Assembly (NCBI RefSeq): GCF_005222205.1
Contig: NZ_CP032347.1
Location: 372,001 to 436,000 of the forward strand
Source of the DNA: Azospirillum brasilense
GTDB lineage: Bacteria > Pseudomonadota > Alphaproteobacteria > Azospirillales > Azospirillaceae
Length of the DNA: 64,000 nucleotides
Direction: 5' to 3'
The notes beneath the pieces are model-generated. The model was not told the origin of the DNA. It ran no database searches and was given only the letters and a program-made list of their open reading frames with translations. Positions within the stretch are counted from its first letter, which is position 1. Every line of letters starts with the position of its first letter. A program made the position numbers and the translations under genes. Below are positions 8,462 to 19,229 of this stretch, one piece after another.

Positions 8462-9745
8462 ATGACCATGAAGACCGTCCTGCTGGCGTCCGCCGCCGTC
8501 GTCCTGCTCGGCACCGGGGCCGCCAACGCCCAGAAGATCCCGGTCGGCCACCTCGCCGACCAGTCCGGCGCCACGTCGGACGTGGGCGTGCCCTTCGGCC
8601 AGGGCGTCGCCGACGCGCTCGCCTACATCAACAAGAACGGCGGCGTCGGCGGCACGCAGATGGACGTCGAGACGGTGGACTACGGCTATCAGGCGCCGCG
8701 CGCCATCAGCCAGTACAAGAAGTGGTCGTCGGGCAGCGGCAAGGTCGCGGCCATCCAGGGCTGGGGCACCGCCGACACCGAGGCGCTGACCGGCTTCGTC
8801 GGCAAGGACGAGATCCCCTACTATTCCGGCTCCTACTCGGGCCACCTGACCGACCCGACCGGCAACGGCCCGCACGGCTCCAAGCCGGCCCCCTACAACT
8901 TCTTCTACGGCCCGTCCTACTCCGACGGCCTGCGCGCCATGCTGATGTGGGCGGCCGAGGACTGGAAGAAGAAGGGCGGCTCGGGCAAGCCGAAGTACGT
9001 CCACATGGGCGCCAACCACCCCTACCCGAACGCCCCGAAGGAAGCGGGTGAGCAGCTCGCCAAGGAGCTGGGCTTCGACGTTCTGCCGGCGGTGCAGTTC
9101 GCCCTGACGCCGGGCGACTACACCGCCCAGTGCCTGACGCTGAAGCAGGCCGGCGCCAACTACGCCTATCTCGGCAACACGGCGGGCTCCAACATCTCCG
9201 TGCTGAAGGCCTGCCAGACGGTCGGCGCCCAGGTGCAGTTCATGGGCAACGTCTGGGGCATGGACGAGAACGCCGCCAAGGCCGCCGGCTCTGCCGCCAA
9301 CGGCGTGATCTTCCCGGTGCGCACCGCGGCGATCTGGGGCGGCGACGCGCCGGGCATGAAGATCGTCAAGGAGATCTCCAAGGTCTCCGACGCCGCCGGC
9401 ACCGCCTACCGTCCGGTGCACTATGTGTCGGGCATCTGCTCCGCCTTCTACATGAAGGAAGCGATGGACTGGGCGAAGCAGAACGGCGGCGTGACCGGCC
9501 CGAACATCCGCAAGGGCATGTACCAGAAGAAGGATTGGGTGCCGGCGGGGCTGGAGGGCGTCTGCGTGCCGTCGACCTGGACCGAGACCGACCACCGCGG
9601 CATGGACAAGGTGAACCTGTACCGCGCCAACGTGTCCGGCGACACCGGCGGCTCGGTGGACGAGCTGGTGAAGGCCGGCACGATCAAGCTGGAGAAGATC
9701 GCCACCGTCGACGTCCCGCGCAAGCCGGAGTGGCTGGGCTGGTAA
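8462..9745 (+). CDS. Periplasmic substrate-binding protein of LIV-type ABC transporter
   Basis: A 427-residue binding protein of the Leu/Ile/Val-binding (peripl_BP_6) superfamily. It has a clear signal peptide (KTVLLASAAVVLLGTGAANAQ) and then the mature start KIPVGHLADQSGATSDVG, where family members form the first strand and ligand loop. GGVGGTQMDVETVDYGYQ is the usual second motif. An ATG at 8468 is a close alternative start; GGGAG precedes 8462. It belongs with livG/H/M/F and determines the substrate. Binding proteins of this size and type often serve aromatic or aliphatic acids rather than leucine, so the ligand is open. Confidence 0.92.
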   Translation: MTMKTVLLASAAVVLLGTGAANAQKIPVGHLADQSGATSDVGVPFGQGVADALAYINKNGGVGGTQMDVETVDYGYQAPRAISQYKKWSSGSGKVAAIQGWGTADTEALTGFVGKDEIPYYSGSYSGHLTDPTGNGPHGSKPAPYNFFYGPSYSDGLRAMLMWAAEDWKKKGGSGKPKYVHMGANHPYPNAPKEAGEQLAKELGFDVLPAVQFALTPGDYTAQCLTLKQAGANYAYLGNTAGSNISVLKACQTVGAQVQFMGNVWGMDENAAKAAGSAANGVIFPVRTAAIWGGDAPGMKIVKEISKVSDAAGTAYRPVHYVSGICSAFYMKEAMDWAKQNGGVTGPNIRKGMYQKKDWVPAGLEGVCVPSTWTETDHRGMDKVNLYRANVSGDTGGSVDELVKAGTIKLEKIATVDVPRKPEWLGW

Positions 9746-9815
9746 GCCGGACCGCCCCCGCCGCCGCGACGCTGCGGCGGGGGCTTCCGTCCCGTTACAC
9801 TGCATCAGGTGCCGC

Positions 9816-10664
<849 letters not shown>

Positions 10665-10668
10665 GTTT

Positions 10669-10806
10669 CACCCTCTCCCGTCCCGGGAGAGGGAAGGGGC
10701 CCACGAAGTGGGAAGGGTGAGGGTCTTGCAGGAAGAAAAGCGCCGACCGTTGGCGGCACCCTCACCCGGCCCTTCGGGCCACCCTCTCCCGGGACGGGAG
10801 AGGGGA
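10669..10806. repeat. GC-rich interrupted palindrome, copy C
   Basis: Left block CACCCTCTCCCGTCCCGGGA followed by AGGGTGAGGGT is mirrored by ACCCTCACCC and ACCCTCTCCCGGGACGGGAG. An inner small hairpin (GGCCCTTCGGGCC) is visible. It lies between livF and the PaaK-like gene. Confidence 0.8.
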
Positions 10807-10834
10807 GAAGAAGAAAAACAGCCGGGAGGCATCG

Positions 10835-12064
10835 GTGTCCGACACTTACGATCAACTCGAAACCCGCTCCCCCGACCGGCGCGAGGCGGAGCTGTTCGCG
10901 GCGCTGCCGGCGCAGATCGCCCACGCCAAGGCGAACGCGCCCTATTTCACCCGCCTGCTGGCCGATGTGGACCCCGCCGCCGTCGGTGACCGGGCGGCGC
11001 TCGCAGCACTTCCGGTCACCCGCAAGTCGGACCTGATCGCGCTTCAGAAGGAGGCGCCGCCCTTCGGCGGGATGACCACGGTCGCCATCGGGCGGCTGGC
11101 CCGCATCTTCGCCTCGCCCGGCCCGATCCACGACCCGGAGGCCCACGGCACGGACCCCTGGCGCACCGCGCGGGCGCTTTACGCCTCGGGCATCCGCGGC
11201 GGCGACCTCGTGCAGAACTGCTTCGCCTACCACCTGACCCCCGCCGGTTCGATGTTCGAGACGGGCGCGCACGCGCTGGGTTGCGCGGTCATCCCCGCCG
11301 GCGTCGGCAACACCGAGATGCAGGCCCAGGTGGCCGCCCATCTCAAGCCGCGGGCCTACATCGGCACGCCCGATTTCCTGAAGATCATCCTGGAGAAGGG
11401 CGACGAGCTGGGGCTGGACCTGTCCTCCATCGCGATCGGCCATCTGACCGGCGGCCCCTTCCTGCCGGATGCCCGCGCCTATTACGAGGGGCGCGGCATC
11501 GCCGCCTACCAGAGCTACGGCACCGCCGACCTTGGCCTCGTCGCCTATGAGACGCCGGCCCGCGCCGGGCTGGTGGTGGAGGAGGGCGTGATCGTTGAGA
11601 TCGTCCGCCCCGGCACCGGCGACCCCGTGCCGGAGGGCGAGGTGGGGGAGGTCGTCGTCACCACCTTCAACCAGGCCTATCCCCTGGTCCGCTTCGCCAC
11701 CGGCGACCTGTCCGCCGTGCTGTCCGGCGAAAGCCCCTGCGGGCGCACCAACATGCGGCTGAAGGGCTGGATGGGCCGCGCCGACCAGACCACCAAGGTC
11801 AAGGGCATGTTCGTCCACCCGCAGCAGATCGCCGAGGTGCTGCGCCGCCACCCGCAGATCGGCAAGGCCCGCCTCGTCGTCGGGCGGGAGGACGCCAACG
11901 ACACCATGACCCTGCGCTGCGAGTCGCCCGAGTCCGGCGAGGCCTTGGCGGCGTCGGTGCGTGAAACTCTGGCCGCCGTCACCAAATTGAAGGGTGTCGT
12001 GGAGTTCGCGGCCCCCGGCAGCCTGCCCAACGACGGCAAGGTCATCGAAGACGCCCGCGCCTGA
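10835..12064 (+). CDS. PaaK-like adenylate-forming protein with altered ATP loop
   Basis: A 409-residue homologue of phenylacetate-CoA ligase. Family features are YFTRLL near residue 38, the adenine-contacting SYGTADLGLVAYET, LVRFATGDLSAVL, a C-terminal domain with WMGRADQTTKVKGMFVHP, and a final DGKVIEDAR that keeps the C-terminal lysine. The ATP-gripping loop, usually SSGTTGxPT, is replaced by IFASPGPIHDPE (about residues 91-102), so ATP-dependent ligase activity is uncertain. It starts at GTG. Located between the transporter genes and an aldehyde dehydrogenase, it could handle the same substrate as the upstream synthetase, or act in a non-ligase role. Phenylacetate itself is not supported, since no paa ring-oxidation genes are present. 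Confidence 0.8.
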   Translation: MSDTYDQLETRSPDRREAELFAALPAQIAHAKANAPYFTRLLADVDPAAVGDRAALAALPVTRKSDLIALQKEAPPFGGMTTVAIGRLARIFASPGPIHDPEAHGTDPWRTARALYASGIRGGDLVQNCFAYHLTPAGSMFETGAHALGCAVIPAGVGNTEMQAQVAAHLKPRAYIGTPDFLKIILEKGDELGLDLSSIAIGHLTGGPFLPDARAYYEGRGIAAYQSYGTADLGLVAYETPARAGLVVEEGVIVEIVRPGTGDPVPEGEVGEVVVTTFNQAYPLVRFATGDLSAVLSGESPCGRTNMRLKGWMGRADQTTKVKGMFVHPQQIAEVLRRHPQIGKARLVVGREDANDTMTLRCESPESGEALAASVRETLAAVTKLKGVVEFAAPGSLPNDGKVIEDARA

Positions 12065-12124
12065 GACCCGCTGCCAACCGAAAACAACGATAACCGACCC
12101 GATACACACGAGGACCTTTTCGAC

Positions 12125-13618
<1,494 letters not shown>

Positions 13619-13624
13619 TCGGAG

Positions 13625-13662
13625 CCTCTTGGCCCTCCTCCGGAAGGGGGTGGGCCAAGAGG
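13625..13662 (+). terminator. Hairpin after the aldehyde dehydrogenase gene
   Basis: CCTCTTGGCCC (13625-13635) pairs perfectly with GGGCCAAGAGG (13652-13662) around a 16-base loop that can itself pair. There is no T-run afterwards, so it may be an attenuating or processing hairpin rather than a classical terminator. It begins 7 bases after the stop. Confidence 0.5.
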
Positions 13663-13679
13663 CCTTGCCACGCCCATTT

Positions 13680-13717
13680 CCATACGCTACCGTACGGCTC
13701 CATACGTCGCCGTATGG
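13680..13717. promoter_or_regulatory. Two tandem 18-bp palindromes upstream of isovaleryl-CoA dehydrogenase
   Basis: CCATACGCTACCGTACGG (13680-13697) and CCATACGTCGCCGTATGG (13700-13717) share 7-bp arms around 4-base centres; the second is perfect and the first has one arm mismatch. Their starts are 20 bp apart, two DNA turns. They lie 40 bases before the liuA start, after the hairpin, and look like a paired operator controlling the liu genes. Confidence 0.65.
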
Positions 13718-13757
13718 CGGGAACGAAGAACAGACCTCCGGGGGGAGCGCCAACACC

Positions 13758-14930
13758 ATGCTGTCGAACCAGTATCCGACCCTGAACTTCGACCTCGGCG
13801 AATCCGCGGACATGCTGCGCGACACCGTGCGCAGCTTCGCCGCCGACGAGATCGCGCCCCGCGCCGCCGAGATCGATCGGACCAACGAGTTCCCGAACGA
13901 GCTGTGGCGGAAGTTCGGCGACCTCGGGGTGCTTGGCATCACGGCGGAGGAGGAATACGGCGGCGCCGGCATGGGCTATCTGGAGCATGTCGTGGCGATG
14001 GAGGAGATCTCCCGCGCCTCGGCCTCGGTCGGTCTCAGCTACGGCGCGCATTCCAACCTCTGCGTCAACCAGATCCGCAAGAACGGCACGGCGGAGCAGA
14101 AGAGCCGCTACCTCCCGAAGCTGATCTCCGGCGAACACATCGGCGCCCTCGCCATGTCGGAGCCGAACGCCGGGTCCGACGTGGTGTCGATGAAGCTGCG
14201 CGCCGAGAAGAAGGGCGACCGCTACGTGCTGAACGGCACGAAGATGTGGATCACCAACGGGCCGGACGCCGACACGCTGGTGGTCTACGCCAAAACCGAC
14301 GTCAACGCCGGCCCGCGCGGCATCACCGCCTTCCTCATCGAGAAATCCTTCAAGGGCTTCTCCGTCGCGCAGAAGCTCGACAAGCTGGGCATGCGCGGCT
14401 CCAACACCGGCGAGCTGGTGTTCGAGGACTGCGAGGTGCCGGAGGAGAACATTCTGGGCGGCGTCGGGCGCGGCGTGAACGTGCTGATGTCCGGCCTCGA
14501 CTACGAGCGCGCGGTGCTGGCCGGCGGGCCGCTCGGCATCATGCAGGCCTGCATGGACGTGGTGATCCCCTACCTGCACGACCGCAAGCAGTTCGGCCAG
14601 CCCATCGGCGAATTCCAGCTCATGCAGGGCAAGCTGGCCGACATGTACACGATCATGAACGCCGCCAAGGCCTATGTGTACGCCGTGGCCAAGGCCTGCG
14701 ACCGCGGCGAGACCGCCCGCAAGGACGCCGCCGGCGCGATCCTCTACGCCGCCGAAAAGGCGACCTGGATGGCGCTGGAGGCCATTCAGACTCTGGGCGG
14801 CAATGGCTACATCAACGAATACCCGACGGGCCGCCTGCTGCGCGACGCCAAGCTCTATGAGATCGGCGCCGGCACCAGCGAGATCCGCCGCATGCTGATC
14901 GGGCGCGAGCTGTTCAAGGAAACGGCCTAA
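13758..14930 (+). CDS. liuA: Isovaleryl-CoA dehydrogenase
   Basis: A 390-residue flavoprotein predicted to convert isovaleryl-CoA to 3-methylcrotonyl-CoA in leucine breakdown. It shows ALAMSEPNAGSDVVSM, KMWITNGPDADTLVVYAKT and DRKQFGQPIGEFQLMQGK. Two diagnostic points separate it from ordinary acyl-CoA dehydrogenases: the catalytic glutamate lies in the DYERAVLAGGP segment, and the usual C-terminal YEGT is replaced by EIGAGTSEI. Both are known for isovaleryl-CoA dehydrogenase. The start at 13758 has GGGGGAG upstream; a longer frame from 13629 runs through the hairpin and palindromes and is not credible. It is the first gene of the liu block. Confidence 0.95.
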   Translation: MLSNQYPTLNFDLGESADMLRDTVRSFAADEIAPRAAEIDRTNEFPNELWRKFGDLGVLGITAEEEYGGAGMGYLEHVVAMEEISRASASVGLSYGAHSNLCVNQIRKNGTAEQKSRYLPKLISGEHIGALAMSEPNAGSDVVSMKLRAEKKGDRYVLNGTKMWITNGPDADTLVVYAKTDVNAGPRGITAFLIEKSFKGFSVAQKLDKLGMRGSNTGELVFEDCEVPEENILGGVGRGVNVLMSGLDYERAVLAGGPLGIMQACMDVVIPYLHDRKQFGQPIGEFQLMQGKLADMYTIMNAAKAYVYAVAKACDRGETARKDAAGAILYAAEKATWMALEAIQTLGGNGYINEYPTGRLLRDAKLYEIGAGTSEIRRMLIGRELFKETA

Positions 14931-14937
14931 TCTTCAG

Positions 14938-15107
14938 TCCCCTCTCCCCTCTGCTCACGCGCAAACGGAGTTTGCGCTGACGCGACAGGCGGACCTTTGG
15001 TCCGCCGAAAGCGGGGAGAGGGTTAGGGTGAGGGGGCGACGGGGTATGGGAAGCTTCGGCAAACGAGCCCCCACCCCAACCCTCCCCCGCTGGGCGGGGG
15101 AGGGAGA
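14938..15107. repeat. GC-rich interrupted palindrome, copy D (composite)
   Basis: Outer arms of the shared family (CCCCTCTCCCCT... mirrored by GGGGAGAGGGTTAGGGTGAG, then CCCACCCCAACCCTCCCCCG and GGGGGAGGGA). Inside are two separate perfect hairpins: GCGCAAACGGAGTTTGCGC at 14959-14977 and GGCGGACCTTTGGTCCGCC at 14988-15006. It lies between liuA and the thiolase gene. Confidence 0.8.
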
Positions 15108-15123
15108 CAGGAAGGGAAAGAGC

Positions 15124-16305
15124 ATGACCGATACCGTTGTCATCGCGGGCGCCGCCCGTACCCCGATGGGTGGCTTCCAGGGCGACTTGCAGGGCCTGAC
15201 CGCACCGCAGCTCGGCTCCGCCGCCATCAAGGCCGCGCTGGAGCGCGCCGGCGTGAAGCCGGACGCCGTGGACGAGGTGTTCATGGGCAACGTCCTGCCC
15301 GCCGGGCTCGGGCAGGCGCCGGCCCGTCAGGCGTCGCTCGGCGCCGGCATCCCGGAGGCCGCGGGCTGCACGACCATTTCCAAGGTCTGCGGGTCGGGCA
15401 TGAAGGCGGTGATGCTCGCCACCGACCTCATCAAGGCCGGCTCGGTCGAGATCATGGTGGCCGGCGGCATGGAGAGCATGTCCAACGCCCCCTACCTGCT
15501 GGACCGCGCGCGCGGCGGCTACCGCATGGGCCATGGCCGCGTGCTCGACCACATGTTCCTCGACGGGCTGGAGGACGCCTACGACCGCGGTCGCCTGATG
15601 GGCACCTTCGCGGAGGAATGCGCCACCCATTACCAGTTCACCCGCGAGGCGCAGGACAACTACGCCATCGAGAGCCTGAACCGCGCCCGCCGCGCCACCG
15701 AGGACGGCAGCTTCGTCAAGGAGATCACCGCGGTCACCGTCAAGGGCCGCAAGGGCGACACGGTCGTCGAGAAGGACGAGCAGCCGCTGAAGGCCGACCC
15801 GGCCAAGATCCCGACGCTGAAGCCCGCCTTCGCCAAGGATGGCACGGTGACGGCGGCCAACGCCTCCTCCATCTCCGACGGTGCGGCGGCGCTGGTGCTG
15901 ACCACCCGCTCCAACGCGGAGAAGCTGGGCCTGCCGATCCTCGCGGAGATCAAGGCCCACGCCAACCACGCCCAGGCCCCGGCCTGGTTCACCACCGCAC
16001 CCGTGGGCGCGATCAACAAGGTGCTGGAGCGCGCCGGCTGGTCGGCCAAGGACGTGGACCTCTACGAGCTGAACGAGGCCTTCGCCGTGGTCGCCATGGC
16101 GGCGATGCGTGAACTCGACATCCCGCACGACAAGATCAACGTGCATGGCGGTGCCTGCGCGCTCGGCCATCCCATCGGCGCATCGGGGGCGCGCATCCTC
16201 GTCACGCTGCTGGCGGCGCTGGAGAAGAACGGGATGAAGCGCGGCGTCGCCTCGCTGTGCATCGGCGGCGGCGAGGCCACGGCGGTGGCGGTGGAGCTGG
16301 TGTAA
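15124..16305 (+). CDS. Acetyl-CoA C-acetyltransferase (thiolase)
   Basis: A 393-residue thiolase, the normal length, which interconverts two acetyl-CoA and acetoacetyl-CoA. The acyl-accepting cysteine is in TISKVCGSGMKAV (Cys89). GGACALGHPIGASGARI holds the catalytic histidine and CIGGGEATAVAVE the second cysteine. The usual GGAIALGHP is GGACALGHP here. The start at 15124 follows AGGAAGGGAAAG. In the liu block it would process acetoacetyl-CoA derived from HMG-CoA cleavage after CoA transfer or ligation. Direction and chain-length preference are inferred. Confidence 0.93.
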   Translation: MTDTVVIAGAARTPMGGFQGDLQGLTAPQLGSAAIKAALERAGVKPDAVDEVFMGNVLPAGLGQAPARQASLGAGIPEAAGCTTISKVCGSGMKAVMLATDLIKAGSVEIMVAGGMESMSNAPYLLDRARGGYRMGHGRVLDHMFLDGLEDAYDRGRLMGTFAEECATHYQFTREAQDNYAIESLNRARRATEDGSFVKEITAVTVKGRKGDTVVEKDEQPLKADPAKIPTLKPAFAKDGTVTAANASSISDGAAALVLTTRSNAEKLGLPILAEIKAHANHAQAPAWFTTAPVGAINKVLERAGWSAKDVDLYELNEAFAVVAMAAMRELDIPHDKINVHGGACALGHPIGASGARILVTLLAALEKNGMKRGVASLCIGGGEATAVAVELV

Positions 16306-16314
16306 AGCAACCTC

Positions 16315-16428
16315 GGCCCCCTCCCTAACCCTCCCCCGCTTCGCGGGAGAGGGAATCAAGCTCCCTCCACCGCGCAGCGGGGGAGGGTCGGGGAGGGGGC
16401 AGAAAGCGTGGAGGGGGCAGAAAGTGTG
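16315..16428. repeat. GC-rich interrupted palindrome, copy E
   Basis: CCCCCTCCCTAACCCTCCCC with CGCTTCGCGGGAGAGGGA is mirrored by TCCCTCCACCGCGCAGCGGG and GGAGGGTCGGGGAGGGGG. A short direct repeat (AGGGGGCAGAAAG twice) follows. It lies between the thiolase and acyl-CoA dehydrogenase genes. Confidence 0.8.
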
Positions 16429-16442
16429 CGGGAGGGAAAGCA

Positions 16443-17576
16443 ATGCGGCTGACGGAAGAGCAGCGGATGGTGCGCGACATGGCGCGGGACTTCGCGGCGG
16501 AGCGGCTGGCGCCGACCGCCGCCGAGCGCGACCGCACCGGAGCCTTCCCAAAGGAGGAGCTGGCCGAGATGGGCCGGCTCGGCCTGATGGGCATGCTGGT
16601 GCCGGAGGCGTTCGACGGCGCCGGCACCGACCACATCGCCTACGCGCTCGCCATTGAGGAGATCGCGGCGGGCGACGGCGCCATTTCCACCATCATGAGC
16701 GTGCACAACTCCGTCGGCTGCATGCCGATCCTGAAGTTCGGCAGCGCCGAGCAGAAGGAGCGCTTCCTGAAGCCGATGGCCCGTGGCGAGCAACTCGGCT
16801 GCTTCTGTCTGACGGAGCCGCAAGCGGGGTCCGACGCCGCCGCCATCAAGACCCGCGCCCGCCGCGACGGCAACCACTGGGTCCTCAACGGCACCAAGCA
16901 GTTCATCACCTCCGGGAAGAACGCCGACGTCGCCATCGTCTTCGCGGTCAGCGACCCCGAGGCCGGCAAGAAGGGCATCACCGCCTTCATCGTCCCGACC
17001 GATACCCCCGGCTTCCAGGTCGAGCGGGTCGAGGAGAAGCTCGGCCAGAGCTGTTCCGACACCTGCCAGATCGTGCTGGAGGACTGCCGCATCCCCGCCG
17101 ACCTGATGCTGGGCGCTGAGGGCGGCGGCTACAGGGTGGCGCTCGCCAACCTGGAGGGTGGGCGCATCGGCATCGCCTCGCAGTCGGTGGGCATGGCCCG
17201 TTCCGCGCTCGACCACGCCACCCGCTACGCCCAGGAGCGGCAGAGCATGGGCGTGCCGATCATCCAGCATCAGGCGGTGGCCTTCCGGCTGGCCGACATG
17301 GCGACGAAGGTGGAGGCCGCGCGCCAGCTCGTCCTGCACGCCGCGAGCCTGCGTGACGCGGGCGAGCCCTGCCTGAAGGAGGCGGCGATGGCGAAGCTGT
17401 TCGCCTCGGAGATCGCCGAGCGCGTCTGCTCCGACGCCATCCAGATTCATGGCGGCTACGGCTACCTGAACGATTTCCCGGTGGAGCGCATTTATAGAGA
17501 CGTGCGCGTCTGCCAGATCTATGAGGGCACGAGCGACATCCAGCGGCTGGTCATCAGCCGCGCCCTGATGCAGTAG
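16443..17576 (+). CDS. Acyl-CoA dehydrogenase (short/branched-chain type)
   Basis: A 377-residue acyl-CoA dehydrogenase of usual length. CLTEPQAGSDAAAI and WVLNGTKQFITSGKNADVAIVFA bind flavin and substrate. LHGG is replaced by the common IHGGYGYLNDFPVERIYRD, and QIYEGTSDIQR holds the canonical catalytic glutamate, unlike liuA. It could act on 2-methylbutyryl-CoA, isobutyryl-CoA or butyryl-CoA. The location inside the liu block suggests a branched short-chain substrate, but specificity is not visible. GGGAGGGAAAG precedes the ATG. It is followed after 28 bases by the carboxylase beta gene. Confidence 0.9.
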   Translation: MRLTEEQRMVRDMARDFAAERLAPTAAERDRTGAFPKEELAEMGRLGLMGMLVPEAFDGAGTDHIAYALAIEEIAAGDGAISTIMSVHNSVGCMPILKFGSAEQKERFLKPMARGEQLGCFCLTEPQAGSDAAAIKTRARRDGNHWVLNGTKQFITSGKNADVAIVFAVSDPEAGKKGITAFIVPTDTPGFQVERVEEKLGQSCSDTCQIVLEDCRIPADLMLGAEGGGYRVALANLEGGRIGIASQSVGMARSALDHATRYAQERQSMGVPIIQHQAVAFRLADMATKVEAARQLVLHAASLRDAGEPCLKEAAMAKLFASEIAERVCSDAIQIHGGYGYLNDFPVERIYRDVRVCQIYEGTSDIQRLVISRALMQ

Positions 17577-17604
17577 AACAAGAAGAGACGGGAGGACGAC
17601 GGCC

Positions 17605-19212
17605 ATGACCGTCCTGAAGAGCGCCCTGAACCCGCGCTCCGCCGAGTTCCAGACGAACGCCGACGCCATGTCCGCCCTGGTCGCCGACCTGCGCGAGAAG
17701 GTGGGCGCGATCAAACAGGGCGGCGGTGCGAAGGCTCGCGACAAGCACCTGTCCCGCGGCAAGCTGCTGCCGCGCGAGCGCATCCGCCAGCTTCTCGACG
17801 TGGGATCGCCCTTCCTGGAGCTGTCGCAGATGGCCGCCTACAAGGTCTATGACGACGACATCCCGGCGGCCGGCATCATCACCGGCATCGGCAGCGTGGC
17901 CGGGCAGGAATGCATGGTGGTCGTCAACGACGCCACGGTGAAGGGCGGCACCTACTTCCCCCTGACCGTCAAGAAGCACCTGCGCGCCCAGGAAGTCGCG
18001 CAGCAGAACAACCTGCCCTGCATCTATCTGGTCGATTCGGGCGGCGCCAACCTGCCCAACCAGGACGAGGTGTTCCCCGACCGCGACCATTTCGGCCGCA
18101 TCTTCTTCAACCAGGCCAACATGTCGGCCCAGGGCATCCCGCAGATCGCCGTGGTGATGGGAAGCTGCACGGCGGGCGGCGCCTATGTGCCTGCCATGTC
18201 GGACGAGGCGATCATCGTGCGCAACCAGGGCACCATCTTCCTCGGCGGCCCGCCGCTGGTGAAGGCGGCGACCGGCGAGGTGGTGTCGGCGGAGGATTTG
18301 GGAGGGGCGGACGTTCACTCCCGCACCTCCGGCGTGACCGACCATTACGCGATGAACGACGCCCACGCGCTCGCCATGGCGCGCAAGGTCGTGTCGAACC
18401 TGAACCGCAGCAAGCGCATCGACATGGACCTGCGCGAGCCGCAGGAGCCGGCCTACGACCCCCGCGAACTCTACGGCGTGATCCCCAGCGACCCGCGCAA
18501 GCCCTTCGACGTGCGCGAGGTCATCGCCCGCGTCGTCGACGGCTCCGTGCTGGACGAGTTCAAGCCGCTCTACGGCACGACTCTGGTCTGCGGCTTCGCC
18601 CACATCTTCGGCTACCCGGTCGGCATCATCGCCAACAACGGCATCCTGTTCAGCGAATCCGCCCTGAAGGGCGCGCATTTCGTCGAGCTGTGCTGCCAGC
18701 GCGGCATTCCGCTGGTCTTCCTGCAGAACATCACCGGCTTCATGGTCGGGCGGAAGTATGAGGCCGGCGGCATCGCCAAGGACGGCGCGAAGCTGGTCAC
18801 CGCCGTCGCCTGCGCCAAGGTGCCGAAATTCACCGTCATCATCGGCGGCAGCTATGGTGCCGGCAACTACGGCATGTGCGGGCGCGCCTATTCCCCGCGC
18901 TTCCTCTGGATGTGGCCGAACTCGCGCATCTCGGTGATGGGCGGGGAGCAGGCGGCGGGTGTGCTCGCCCAGGTGCGGCGCGACGCCATGGAATCCCAGG
19001 GCAAGAGCTGGGCGCCGGAGGAGGAGGAGGCGTTCAAGGCCCCGATCCGCCAGCAGTACGAAGACCAAGGCCATCCCTACTACGCCTCCGCCCGGCTGTG
19101 GGACGACGGCATCATCGACCCGGCGGACACCCGTATGGTGCTCGGCCTCGGCCTATCGGCGTCGCTGAACGCTCCGGTCGAGAAGACCACCTTCGGCGTG
19201 TTCCGGATGTGA
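17605..19212 (+). CDS. liuB: 3-methylcrotonyl-CoA carboxylase, carboxyltransferase (beta) subunit
   Basis: A 535-residue carboxyltransferase that moves CO2 from biotin to 3-methylcrotonyl-CoA. Seen in the sequence: KGGTYFPLTVKKHLRAQEVA, YLVDSGGANLPNQDEVFPDR, VMGSCTAGGAYVPAMSDEA and LGGADVHSRTSGVTDHYA. The DSGGANLPNQ...FGRIFFNQANMSA arrangement is characteristic of methylcrotonyl- rather than propionyl-CoA carboxylase. Length and motifs are complete. It lies between the acyl-CoA dehydrogenase and enoyl-CoA hydratase genes and works with the alpha subunit at 20033. Confidence 0.95.
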   Translation: MTVLKSALNPRSAEFQTNADAMSALVADLREKVGAIKQGGGAKARDKHLSRGKLLPRERIRQLLDVGSPFLELSQMAAYKVYDDDIPAAGIITGIGSVAGQECMVVVNDATVKGGTYFPLTVKKHLRAQEVAQQNNLPCIYLVDSGGANLPNQDEVFPDRDHFGRIFFNQANMSAQGIPQIAVVMGSCTAGGAYVPAMSDEAIIVRNQGTIFLGGPPLVKAATGEVVSAEDLGGADVHSRTSGVTDHYAMNDAHALAMARKVVSNLNRSKRIDMDLREPQEPAYDPRELYGVIPSDPRKPFDVREVIARVVDGSVLDEFKPLYGTTLVCGFAHIFGYPVGIIANNGILFSESALKGAHFVELCCQRGIPLVFLQNITGFMVGRKYEAGGIAKDGAKLVTAVACAKVPKFTVIIGGSYGAGNYGMCGRAYSPRFLWMWPNSRISVMGGEQAAGVLAQVRRDAMESQGKSWAPEEEEAFKAPIRQQYEDQGHPYYASARLWDDGIIDPADTRMVLGLGLSASLNAPVEKTTFGVFRM

Positions 19213-19229
19213 GCGGGGGGACGACGAGC

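Noticed and set aside
14959..15006. Two perfect hairpins considered as operators for the thiolase gene
   Set aside because: They lie inside the repeat family element rather than at a promoter, so they were assigned to the repeat.
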